From NCBI GenBank assembly GCA_025350055.1, contig JANXYK010000025.1:1-64000 (forward strand): DNA of 64,000 nt, given 5' to 3'. Source of the DNA: Gammaproteobacteria bacterium (GTDB taxonomy: Bacteria; Pseudomonadota; Gammaproteobacteria; Steroidobacterales; Steroidobacteraceae). The notes below the pieces were generated by a model that was not told the DNA's origin, ran no database searches, and saw only the letters and a list, made by a program, of their open reading frames with translations. Position 1 is the first letter of the stretch; the number at the start of each line of letters is the position of its first letter. Below, in pieces: positions 46,407 to 54,230 of this stretch. The position numbers and the translations under genes are program-made.

Positions 46407-48068
46407 GTGAAGCAAGTATTGAAGATCGCCATTGCCGCAGCCTTTTGCATCCTGGCGCAGGCTACGGCAGTCGCGGCGGCTCCTGCCTCGGGCAGCGTTG
46501 CGAAGCAGCTCGAGGCCATGCAGAAGACGCTGGCCGCCATGCAGCAGCAGCTCGAGGCGCAACAGCAGCAGATCGCCGCACAGCAGGCCGCGCTCGAAGC
46601 ACTGCACGCACAGCAGCCGGCTGCCAAGGAGCAACCCGCACAGCTCGCGCAACAGCAGCGGGAACAACAGCAACAGGCGGCCATCGACGCGCTCGAACAA
46701 GCGGCCACCAAGGCGCGCCTGGCCGCGCAGGAGCAGCCCAAGCTCACATTCTCGAACAACCGCCCGACCATCACCAGCTTCGATGGGCGCTCTTCCATCG
46801 CGCTGCGCGCGTTGGTGCAGCTAGACGCAGCCCACTACAGCCAGGACGCTGCCGGCCCGCTCACCAGCGACTTTCGTCGTGGCTCGGTGGGCGCTACCGC
46901 CAATCGCGAGACCGACGCAGCCCGTGACCTGAGCGATGGCGGCTATTTCCGGCGCGCGCGTTTCGGTGTGGAAGGCAAGATCGCGCAGTTCTTCAACTAC
47001 AAGCTGCTGCTCGAGTTGGGCGGTGCCGGCACCGAAGGCCCGACACGCATCAACGATGCCTGGATCTCCTACACGGGTATCGCGCCTTTCACGTTCCAGC
47101 TCGGTGCCTTTGCGCCTACTGCGGGCCTGGCGGACAGCACCGTGCCCGATGACCTGCTGTTCATGGAGCGTCCGAGCAGCTCGGAGCTGGCGCGTGCACT
47201 GAGTGGTGCCGATGGCAGAATCGCCCTCTCGTGGCGTGCCGGTGGTCCGCGTTGGTTGAGTGCGCTTACGCTCACCGGCCGCACCGTCAACGATGCCGAA
47301 GTCAATGACGCACAGACTGCGCTGGTGGGGCGCGTCGCGGGTTTGCTGGCCACCAGCGACAACTACAATGTGCACCTGGGTGCCAACGGCACTTACGTGA
47401 TCCATCCGGCTGATCAGGGCCCCTCGGTCACTGCTGGTCGCTATGCGGTTCGCCTGCGTGATCGGCCTGAACTGCGCGTCGACAGCACACGCCTGATCGA
47501 TACGGGCTCCATCGATGCCGATCACGTCTATGCCATGGGTGTGGAACTCGCCGCCAACCGGCGCAACTGGTTGCTGCAGGCCGAGCGCAACTGGCTCGGC
47601 ATCGAGCGTCGCGCCTCCACGCTCGCGAATCCGCACTTCAGCGGCTTCTACGTTGAAGGCAGCTGGGTGATCACGGGCGAGAGCCATCGCTACAACGCCG
47701 CCACCGGTTCGTACCAGTCACCGCGCCCTGCCATCCCCTTCGACGGCAAGGGCGGGTGGGGCGCCTGGGAGCTGGCGCTGCGCTACAGTCGCGCGGACCT
47801 CGACAGCGACAGCGGCGCTGTCGGCTTCGCAGCACCGGCCGACGGCATCCGCGGCGGCGTGCAGTCAATCACCACGGCTGGGCTCAACTGGTATCCCAAC
47901 AGCAACGTGCGTTTCATGTTCGATGTTCTGCACGTGAACGTGAACCGCCTGAACCCGGCCAGCGCCACCGGCACGCCCTTCGGCGCCGCGCCGGCGACGC
48001 CGCCCGTGGGCGCCCAGATCGGTCAGGACTTCAACGCCTTCGCGCTGCGCTCGCAATACAGCTTCTGA
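46407..48068 (+). CDS. OprP/OprO-like porin with N-terminal coiled coil
   Basis: The GTG at 46407 with GGAG six bases before it gives 553 residues; a TTG at 46395 is in frame but less likely. After the signal peptide comes a Gln-rich coiled coil (about residues 35-105), as in OprO/OprP-type porins, then the barrel (GYFRRARFGVEGKIAQFFNY) ending in a C-terminal Phe (SQYSF). Relatives conduct phosphate or polyphosphate. Its place after modA suggests an anion channel, possibly for molybdate, but this is inference. Confidence 0.83.
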   Translation: MKQVLKIAIAAAFCILAQATAVAAAPASGSVAKQLEAMQKTLAAMQQQLEAQQQQIAAQQAALEALHAQQPAAKEQPAQLAQQQREQQQQAAIDALEQAATKARLAAQEQPKLTFSNNRPTITSFDGRSSIALRALVQLDAAHYSQDAAGPLTSDFRRGSVGATANRETDAARDLSDGGYFRRARFGVEGKIAQFFNYKLLLELGGAGTEGPTRINDAWISYTGIAPFTFQLGAFAPTAGLADSTVPDDLLFMERPSSSELARALSGADGRIALSWRAGGPRWLSALTLTGRTVNDAEVNDAQTALVGRVAGLLATSDNYNVHLGANGTYVIHPADQGPSVTAGRYAVRLRDRPELRVDSTRLIDTGSIDADHVYAMGVELAANRRNWLLQAERNWLGIERRASTLANPHFSGFYVEGSWVITGESHRYNAATGSYQSPRPAIPFDGKGGWGAWELALRYSRADLDSDSGAVGFAAPADGIRGGVQSITTAGLNWYPNSNVRFMFDVLHVNVNRLNPASATGTPFGAAPATPPVGAQIGQDFNAFALRSQYSF

Positions 48069-48084
48069 GTCGCCAGAATAGCCG

Positions 48085-48495
48085 CTATGAGGTGGCAACT
48101 GCAGTTACGGCGCGCTTTTGGTCTTTGAACAGTGTGACGCAGAATCGGGCATCGGAGGTGAAATGCTGGTCAATGGAAAGCACGCGCATCCGTTCGCCGA
48201 CCGAATGCAGCAGCAAGCGATACACGAGTTGCATCGTGTTGATGATATCGGTAATGGCGAGCACGATTGCGTCCGGACCGTGCGCTTAGATCGTGTCGAG
48301 CGTAGTCACTACCGATTTCCTCCGCGAGTTTCTGATCGACCGTACCCAGCAACTGCATCAGGCCGCCCCACTGAAACGCCTTCTTCGCGGCCTTGCGCTC
48401 CGGCTCGCCCTCTTGCCCCAGCGCTCAGGCACATCGCGCAAGACGCGTCGGCTTGGTGCGTAGGCCGAGCCGCCGCCTGTGATCTTTTGATTCAT
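48085..48495 (-). pseudogene. Small gene of unknown function with two compensating frameshifts
   Basis: An ATG at 48495 and a TAG at 48085 are in the same frame and 137 codons apart, but the frame between them is interrupted. Coherent protein-like sequence is regained by adding one G near 48419 (run of G after GAGCGCT) and removing one A near 48287 (CTAAGCG). The reconstructed protein would contain KKAFQWGGLMQLLGTVDQ, then GPDAIVLAITDIINTMQLVY and SIDQHFTSDARFCVTLFKDQ. I do not recognise the family. It starts 28 nt after the AbiEi stop, so it may have been the third gene of that operon. Decay or sequencing errors could explain the shifts. Confidence 0.5.
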
Positions 48496-48523
48496 GTTGC
48501 GCCTGCCCCGGGATTGCTCGTAT

Positions 48524-49132
48524 TCATCCAGTTCTCAAGATTCTGACGCGCTCGGCGATAAACGCCTGCCGACCAGATGACTTCACCAAATGGGTATATT
48601 CCTTCAGCCGCTGCCACTGAAAGCGACGCGGAATCGTGAGTTCGGGAAGCTTTGAGAACACCCGCGATCTTCCCGGTGCGAGATACACGAGGTCGAACAG
48701 GGCTTTCTCGGGCGTCGCGATCTTGGCATCGGAGGCGGTGGCAAGCTCAAAACCCTTGAAGAGCTCTGGCGGCATGCGATGGAAGGAAATCGTGCCCATC
48801 GGTGTCCGCAGGCGGCGGGGTCGCGCTGGCGTAACGGCGTAGATGACCGAGGGAATCTGCTCGATCATTCCATGATGGAACAGCGCCGATTGCAGTGAGA
48901 TGTAGGCCGGGTAGGGCGCGAGGATCAGTTCGGGCAGCGCAAGGCGGTCAAGCCTCTGGTTCACCAGCCAGCGACCCCGGCTGAGATGGATGATCATTCC
49001 TTCTGCCGCGAGGCGGCGGAGGATGGTGGTGGCATTGCTGCTTGAAACCTGCAGCAGCGCGGCAACATCGCGCGATTCCACCACGGGGGTTGCAAGCGCT
49101 TGCAGTTGCTGCAGGGCTTCGATCTGGTTCAT
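48524..49132 (-). CDS. abiEi: AbiEi-type antitoxin
   Basis: The protein has 202 residues. An N-terminal winged helix (VAALLQVSSSNATTILRRLA) is followed by the AbiEi domain (ALPELILAPYPAYISLQSAL, IATPEKALFDLVYLA). AbiEi antitoxins repress their own operon by binding inverted repeats and counter the nucleotidyltransferase toxin. The ATG overlaps the stop of the toxin gene (ATGA). The usual order is antitoxin first; here it is second. Confidence 0.85.
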   Translation of the reverse strand: MNQIEALQQLQALATPVVESRDVAALLQVSSSNATTILRRLAAEGMIIHLSRGRWLVNQRLDRLALPELILAPYPAYISLQSALFHHGMIEQIPSVIYAVTPARPRRLRTPMGTISFHRMPPELFKGFELATASDAKIATPEKALFDLVYLAPGRSRVFSKLPELTIPRRFQWQRLKEYTHLVKSSGRQAFIAERVRILRTG

Positions 49133-49887
49133 GGCCGCAGGGCCTCCAGACCGCCCACGACTTGTTCCAGCAGCTCGTTCCAGGCCTGCTTGTTGCCGTA
49201 GTGGCCCTGATACTCAGGCTCCAGAAAGGCGAGGACTTGACCGGCGAATGCGTCGTAGTCCACCGCCATCGCATTGTTGATGGCTGCAGCAAGGTGGGCA
49301 GCGGCTGGCACGGGCAGCGCCTTCTCGCCCCCGCCCGCATCCATCAGCAGTTTCAGATCGAATACGTCCCGCGATTGAACCTGTTCGCGCAATGCCAGCG
49401 CCGAAACCTTCTGGGCCAATGCGGCATGCACTGTGTAGTGCTGCACGATTACCGGATAGAGGCGGTACGTCCGGATGATTCCCGCGTCCACGGCTTTCAC
49501 TTCCTTCTGATCGTCCAGGCCACGGCGTGAGAATTCGATCTTTGTTGGCACTTCGGCGCCAGATTCCGTGTTCCGCAGGGTCAGTTTCCAACGCTGCGTT
49601 GTCTGTGCCTGCTTGGGTTGAGTGGTTTTGACCAGTTCGATGCCTTGTGCCCGCAGCGCCTTCAAGAAACCTGGCTCGACTAGCAGTCGATTCACGTTGT
49701 TCTGGAGGGAGCCAACGGCCATCGTCTGGATGTCCAGATCCATGTCCTCTGAGTAGCGGATGCTCTTTAGGAAGAACCGCAGGTTGCTGCCGCCCTTAAG
49801 GGAAAAGAGAACTTTGTTCACGCGCGTGCCGAAGACCCTCAGGAACAGCAGGTGGAAGATTTCGATGGTTTGACGTTCAGTCCACAT
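49129..49887 (-). CDS. abiEii: AbiEii/AbiGii-type nucleotidyltransferase toxin
   Basis: The ATG at 49887 gives 252 residues; an ATG at 49914 lies in the middle of the operator palindrome and is less likely. The nucleotidyltransferase motif with its paired aspartates reads KGGSNLRFF followed by SEDMDLDI. Downstream are the family's helical KVSALALREQVQSRDVFDLK block and C-terminal helices. Such toxins are bacteriostatic and protect against phage through abortive infection. It is the first gene of a toxin-antitoxin operon. Confidence 0.87.
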   Translation of the reverse strand: MWTERQTIEIFHLLFLRVFGTRVNKVLFSLKGGSNLRFFLKSIRYSEDMDLDIQTMAVGSLQNNVNRLLVEPGFLKALRAQGIELVKTTQPKQAQTTQRWKLTLRNTESGAEVPTKIEFSRRGLDDQKEVKAVDAGIIRTYRLYPVIVQHYTVHAALAQKVSALALREQVQSRDVFDLKLLMDAGGGEKALPVPAAAHLAAAINNAMAVDYDAFAGQVLAFLEPEYQGHYGNKQAWNELLEQVVGGLEALRP

Positions 49888-49893
49888 GGGATC

Positions 49894-49937
49894 CACATTA
49901 CGCGTAATCGACATATATGTCGACTACGCGTAATGTG
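49894..49937. promoter_or_regulatory. 44-bp palindromic operator upstream of abiEii
   Basis: CACATTACGCGTA at 49894-49906 and TACGCGTAATGTG at 49925-49937 are perfect inverted arms. Between them is a perfect 16-bp palindrome, TCGACATATATGTCGA (49908-49923). The only mismatch is 49907/49924. The block starts 7 nt before the abiEii start codon and is a strong candidate for AbiEi binding. Confidence 0.65.
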
Positions 49938-50184
49938 AAAGAGTTTGTCATTTGGGAAGGCGTGGATGGGTCGGCGCCCCGCCCATCCGCCGGCTCCTCG
50001 TCCATCAGGCTCAGCCCCGCAACCGTTCGGAACGGGAACTCGCCGGGTACCGCGATGCCTTGGCGCTGATCCACGACTCAGGGCGGACGCTGGAAGCCGA
50101 CCGACAATGACGTCGTCGATAGCAGGCGCAGCCAAACAGTCTGGAAAGCATCATGTCTCCCCGGCAAACGATAGACTACCCGGA
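49938..50184. other. Intergenic stretch between the AbiE operator and dusA
   Basis: It contains a hairpin (GGATGGG and CCCATCC, around 49966-49990, enclosing GGCGCC). A plus-strand stretch reads like a protein tail, ERELAGYRDALALIHDSG, and ends with TGA near 50110 with no good start. It may be a gene remnant. No promoter was recognised with confidence. Confidence 0.3.
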
Positions 50185-51258
50185 ATGCGCAGGAATCCCG
50201 CAGAAACAGCACGAGTGGAAAGCACTACAACAATAGGCACTTCCGCCGAGAAACGCAGCGATTCGATTGATCGCCGAGTGTCAGTTGCCCCGATGATGGA
50301 CTGGACCGACCGCCACTGCCGCTACTTCCTGCGCGGCTTCTCCCCACGCGTGCTGCTCTACACCGAGATGATCACCAGCGAGGCGCTGCTGCGTGGACAG
50401 TCCGCGCGCTTGCTGCACTTCGATCCCGCCGAGCAACCTGTGGCCCTGCAGCTGGGTGGCAGCGAACCTGCGCGTCTCGCGGCGGCGGCGCGACTGGGCG
50501 AGGCGGCCGGCTACCGCGAAATCAACCTGAACTGCGGCTGCCCCAGCGATCGCGTACACGCCGGCGCGTTCGGCGCCTGCCTGATGGCAGAGCCCGCGCG
50601 CGTGGCCGAATGCGTGAGTGCGATGTGCGCCGCAGTCAATATCCCTGTCACCGTGAAAATGCGCATCGGCATCATCGCGGGTGGCAAAGCCGCGAGCCCC
50701 TTGCGCACGCGCTTGCAGGACTACGCGGAGAGCGACTTCGAGCGCCTGATCGAATTCACCAGCGCAGTCAGTGCTGCGGGTTGTGGGGTATTCATCGTGC
50801 ACGCGCGCCAGGCCGTGCTCGGCGGCCTCTCGCCGAAGGAAAATCGCGAAGTGCCGCCACTGCGTGCGGATATCGTGCAGCGCCTGGTAGCGCAGTTCCC
50901 GTCACTGCGGTTCGTGCTCAATGGCGGCCTGCGCACTGCCCCGCAGGTGCAAGCAGCGCTGCAGTGGAGCGCCGGTGTGATGCTCGGTCGCGAGGCCTAT
51001 CATCGTCCGTACATCCTCAGTGAATTGCATCAGGCCGTGTTCGATGAGCCTTGGCAGCGCCCGGAGGAGGGCGCGCTGCTCGATCGCATGGCGGACTACG
51101 CCGAGCGTGAGCTGGCCGCGGGCGAACCGCTGAGCGCCATCACGCGGCACATGTTCGGCCTCTACGCAGGGCAGCCCGGCGCGCGCGCGTATCGTCAACG
51201 CCTGTCACTGGGCGTGCGCGAACCTGGTGCCGGAGCTGCGTTGCTGCGCGCCCCATAG
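50185..51258 (+). CDS. dusA: tRNA-dihydrouridine(20/20a) synthase
   Basis: The ATG at 50185 gives 357 residues; a GTG at 50278 would remove a poorly conserved N-terminal extension. The FMN/tRNA motifs are VAPMMDWTDRHCRYFLR, the catalytic Cys in NLNCGCPSDRV, IVHARQAVLGGLSPKENRE and LNGGLRTAPQV, typical of DusA. Compared with E. coli DusA, a segment of about 15 residues is inserted after KMRIGI (IAGGKAASPLRTRLQDYAES). It reduces uridine 20/20a in the tRNA D-loop. Confidence 0.9.
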   Translation: MRRNPAETARVESTTTIGTSAEKRSDSIDRRVSVAPMMDWTDRHCRYFLRGFSPRVLLYTEMITSEALLRGQSARLLHFDPAEQPVALQLGGSEPARLAAAARLGEAAGYREINLNCGCPSDRVHAGAFGACLMAEPARVAECVSAMCAAVNIPVTVKMRIGIIAGGKAASPLRTRLQDYAESDFERLIEFTSAVSAAGCGVFIVHARQAVLGGLSPKENREVPPLRADIVQRLVAQFPSLRFVLNGGLRTAPQVQAALQWSAGVMLGREAYHRPYILSELHQAVFDEPWQRPEEGALLDRMADYAERELAAGEPLSAITRHMFGLYAGQPGARAYRQRLSLGVREPGAGAALLRAP

Positions 51259-51299
51259 CCGCCTCTCATATATATGTGCAGGCCCGGCCCCCCCGGTGG

Positions 51300-51351
51300 C
51301 CCCTATTGAGGGGTCTAAGCCGATGGTCAGGAAGGCACTCTTGCGTATAAT
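51300..51351 (+). promoter_or_regulatory. Small hairpin and TATAAT hexamer before the cyclase-FHA gene
   Basis: CCCCT-attg-AGGGG (51300-51313) follows the dusA stop and has no T tract. A perfect -10 hexamer TATAAT lies at 51346-51351, 35 bp before the GTG at 51386. No convincing -35 is seen. Confidence 0.35.
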
Positions 51352-51385
51352 CATCGGGTTGCTCCCATCTTATGTGAACTAGGGT

Positions 51386-52330
51386 GTGGATCTGGGGGCT
51401 GAGCGCCGAGGCGCCAATCAGAGCATGGTCAAGGACATCGAGCTGGCGATCCTGTTTGCCGACGTGGTCGGCTCCACCCGGCTGTTCGAGGAGCTGGGGG
51501 ATCAGCGCGCGCGCGCGATGGTGGCGATCTGCATCGATGTGATGCGCACGGCGACCGAGCAGCACAACGGCACGGTGATCAAGACCATCGGCGATGAGGT
51601 GATGGCCACCTTCCCCACGGCCGATGACGCGCTCAATGCCGCCGGCCAGATGCAGAAGCAGATCAATGCGCACGCCGAACTGAAGAACGAGGGCCACGCG
51701 GTCGTGATCCGCATCGGCTGCCACTTTGGCCCTGTGGTGATCGAGGCGCGTGATGTGTTCGGTGCCAGCGTGCACACCGCCAATCGCATGACCAGCCAGG
51801 CGAAGGCCGGGCAGATCATCACCACCGCGGCCACGGTCGAGCGGCTCTCACCCGAGTGGCGCGCATCGGTGCGGCAGATCGATGTCGCCACCATCCGCGG
51901 CCAGGGCGGCGAAGTGGCACTCTACGAAGTGCTGTGGCAGACGGAAGATGTCACCAGCATGTTGCCGGCGATCGCGCTCAACGCGCACGACCGGCGCCGC
52001 ACGCTGCGGCTGCGCCTGCGCATCGGTGAGCGCGAAGTGGTGGTCGATAACGAGCACGTGCAGATGGTGATCGGCCGCGCCGACGAGTGCGATCTGATCG
52101 TGCGCGGCAACCTGATCTCGCGCCTGCATGCGCGCGTGGATTTCAATCGCAACCGCTTCGTGCTGACGGACCAGAGCACCAACGGCACCTTCGTGCAGAT
52201 GCAGGGCCAGGAAGAGGCATTCGTACGGCGCGACAGCGTCGCCATCAAGGGCGAAGGCATGATCGGGTTGGGCAAGGTGCCGACGGCCGATGACGCGCAG
52301 ACTATCCGTTTCGTCAGCGAAGAGAACTGA
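51386..52330 (+). CDS. Class III nucleotide cyclase domain fused to an FHA domain
   Basis: From the GTG at 51386 the protein has 314 residues; the ATG at 51425 is an equally good start. Residues about 15-180 are a class III cyclase homology domain with both metal-binding Asp (FADVVGSTRL, KTIGDEVMATF) and the base-selecting Lys of KTIGDE. The segment DVFGASVHTANRM has His where the transition-state Asn normally stands (VNxxxR), so activity is uncertain. Residues about 205-300 are an FHA domain (VIGRADECDLIV, ISRLHARV, STNGTFVQ) that should bind phosphothreonine. It may be a kinase-regulated cyclic-nucleotide enzyme or a scaffold. There is no membrane segment. Confidence 0.82.
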   Translation: MDLGAERRGANQSMVKDIELAILFADVVGSTRLFEELGDQRARAMVAICIDVMRTATEQHNGTVIKTIGDEVMATFPTADDALNAAGQMQKQINAHAELKNEGHAVVIRIGCHFGPVVIEARDVFGASVHTANRMTSQAKAGQIITTAATVERLSPEWRASVRQIDVATIRGQGGEVALYEVLWQTEDVTSMLPAIALNAHDRRRTLRLRLRIGEREVVVDNEHVQMVIGRADECDLIVRGNLISRLHARVDFNRNRFVLTDQSTNGTFVQMQGQEEAFVRRDSVAIKGEGMIGLGKVPTADDAQTIRFVSEEN

Positions 52331-52345
52331 GCCCTGCTCGACGGC

Positions 52346-52364
52346 AACGCCCTGTAGTGGCGTT
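52346..52364. terminator. Small hairpin between convergent genes
   Basis: AACGCC at 52346-52351 and GGCGTT at 52359-52364 with a 7-nt loop lie between the cyclase-FHA gene and pckG, which end facing each other. There is no T tract, so the terminator role is tentative. Confidence 0.3.
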
Positions 52365-52375
52365 CAGCCCCGGTG

Positions 52376-54145
52376 CTACAGTCGCTGCAGCGCTGCCTCG
52401 AGTTCCTCGTACAGCGCCGAGGGTACGCGCGGCCCCAGCGAATCCAGGTAACTGCGCACGCCGACCAGTTCAGCGCGCAGCGCAGCGGCCGGCACTTCGG
52501 TGAGATCCCGCAGTACCGCGTCACTGAGGTTCAGGCCCGCGAGCTGCAGATCCTGCGGTCGCGGCAGCAGGCCGATGCTGCCCTCATGCGCGCCGCCACG
52601 CCCTGCACAGCGATCGAGTATCCAGGCGAGCACGCGCAGGTTCTCGCCGTACCCCGGCCACAGGAACTTGCCGGCGGCATCCTGGCGAAACCAGTTCACA
52701 TGGAAAATGCGCGGCGCGCGGCGCAGGCGCGCACCTATGCGCAGCCAGTGCTGGAAGTAGTCGCCGAAGTCGTAGCCGCAGAAGGGCTTCATGGCCATCG
52801 GATCGCGACGGACCACGCCGACCGCACCTTCGGCGGCAGCCGTGGTCTCTGAAGCCACCGAAGCGGCCACGAGTACGCCATGGCGCCAGCTGCGCGCCTC
52901 ATACACGAGCGGCGCGAGTTCGCGTCTACGGCCGCCAAATATCAGCGCCGAGATCGGCACGCCGCGCGGATCCTCGACGGCGGCGGTGTAGGCCGGGTTG
53001 TGCTGCGCGGATACCGTGAAGCGCGAATTGGGGTGAGCCGCCGGGCCGTTCGCGGGGTCGTAGAGCCGGCCCAGCCAGTCGGTGGCGGGCGCGTTCTCAT
53101 CGCATCCCTGCCACCAGGGTTCGTTGTTGGCCGTCACCGCGACATTGGTATACAGCGTGTCGCGGCGGATCATCTCGCAGGCATTGCGATTGGTCTTGCG
53201 GCTGGTGCCCGGCGCCACGCCGAAATAGCCCGACTCCGGATTGATCGCCCACAGCCGGCCGTCTTCCCCAGGGTGCAGCCAGGCGATGTCATCGCCAATC
53301 GTGTACACCTTCCAGCCCGGCATGGAATCGGGCGGAATCAGCATCGCGAGGTTGGTCTTGCCGCAGGCCGAAGGGAAGGCCGCGGCGACATAGTGCGTTT
53401 CGCCCGCAGGGCTCTCCAGGCCCACGATCATCATGTGCTCGGCCAGCCACCCTTCGGTGCGCGCCTGCCAGCTCGCAATGCGCAGTGCGTGGCACTTCTT
53501 GCCCAGCAGTGCATTGCCGCCATAGCCTGAACCGAAGCTCTCGATCGCGAGCTCCTCGGGGTAGTGCATGATGTAGCGGCGCGCCGGGTCCAGATCGCCG
53601 GTGGAGTGCAGGCCGCGCACGAATGTCTCATCGCCCGCGATGCGCTCGAGTGCCGCGCGCCCCATGCGCGTCATGATCGCCATGTTCAGCACCACGTAGG
53701 CGCTGTCGGTGATCTCGACGCCACAGCGGGCATAGGGGGAATCGAGCGGCCCCATGCAGTAGGGCACCACGTAGAGCGTGCGGCCGCGCATGCAGCCCTG
53801 GAACAGGCCGCGCATGCGCGCGCGCGCCTCGACGGGCGCCATCCAGTTGTTGTTCGCGCCGGCGTCGTCCTGCGCAGCGGTGCAGACGAAAGTCAGGTGC
53901 TCGACGCGCGCCACGTCGGTGGGGTCGGAGCGGTACAGGTAACAGCCGGGGTTGGTCTGTTGGTTCAGTTCGCGCAGCTCGCCGCGGGCGACCAGTTCGC
54001 CCCGCAGGGCTGCGATGTCGGCATCGCTCCCCTCGCACCAATGGATGCGGTCCGGGGTGGTCAGGGTGGCGACCTCGGCCACCCAGGTGCTGACGTTTTT
54101 GGAAATATCCGACAGTGCGGCTAATAGGTAGGGAGCTGTCGCCAT
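52376..54145 (-). CDS. pckG: Phosphoenolpyruvate carboxykinase (GTP)
   Basis: The protein has 589 residues, close to the GTP-dependent family's size. Key elements: GYGGNALLGKKC, the GTP-enzyme P-loop FPSACGKTNLAM, the metal site GDDIAW, and the nucleotide region with FGGRRRE and KPFCGYDFGDYF. It converts oxaloacetate and GTP to phosphoenolpyruvate in gluconeogenesis. It is divergent from the helicase gene across 85 bp and convergent with the cyclase-FHA gene. Confidence 0.95.
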   Translation of the reverse strand: MATAPYLLAALSDISKNVSTWVAEVATLTTPDRIHWCEGSDADIAALRGELVARGELRELNQQTNPGCYLYRSDPTDVARVEHLTFVCTAAQDDAGANNNWMAPVEARARMRGLFQGCMRGRTLYVVPYCMGPLDSPYARCGVEITDSAYVVLNMAIMTRMGRAALERIAGDETFVRGLHSTGDLDPARRYIMHYPEELAIESFGSGYGGNALLGKKCHALRIASWQARTEGWLAEHMMIVGLESPAGETHYVAAAFPSACGKTNLAMLIPPDSMPGWKVYTIGDDIAWLHPGEDGRLWAINPESGYFGVAPGTSRKTNRNACEMIRRDTLYTNVAVTANNEPWWQGCDENAPATDWLGRLYDPANGPAAHPNSRFTVSAQHNPAYTAAVEDPRGVPISALIFGGRRRELAPLVYEARSWRHGVLVAASVASETTAAAEGAVGVVRRDPMAMKPFCGYDFGDYFQHWLRIGARLRRAPRIFHVNWFRQDAAGKFLWPGYGENLRVLAWILDRCAGRGGAHEGSIGLLPRPQDLQLAGLNLSDAVLRDLTEVPAAALRAELVGVRSYLDSLGPRVPSALYEELEAALQRL

Positions 54146-54230
54146 GTCGTATCCTGTGCCGGCCAGTATAGCCGGCAGGCGCTGAAGGTATTAGCCTGCA
54201 ATCGTTTGCAGATTTTATGACAATCGACCC

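Noticed and set aside
49888-49914. Upstream ATG for AbiEii at 49914
   Set aside because: It lies in the centre of the operator palindrome; the ATG at 49887 starts the conserved sequence.
48085-50184. Prophage or transposon carrying the AbiE patch
   Set aside because: No integrase, transposase, tRNA end or terminal repeats were found; the patch is only suggestive of an accessory insertion.
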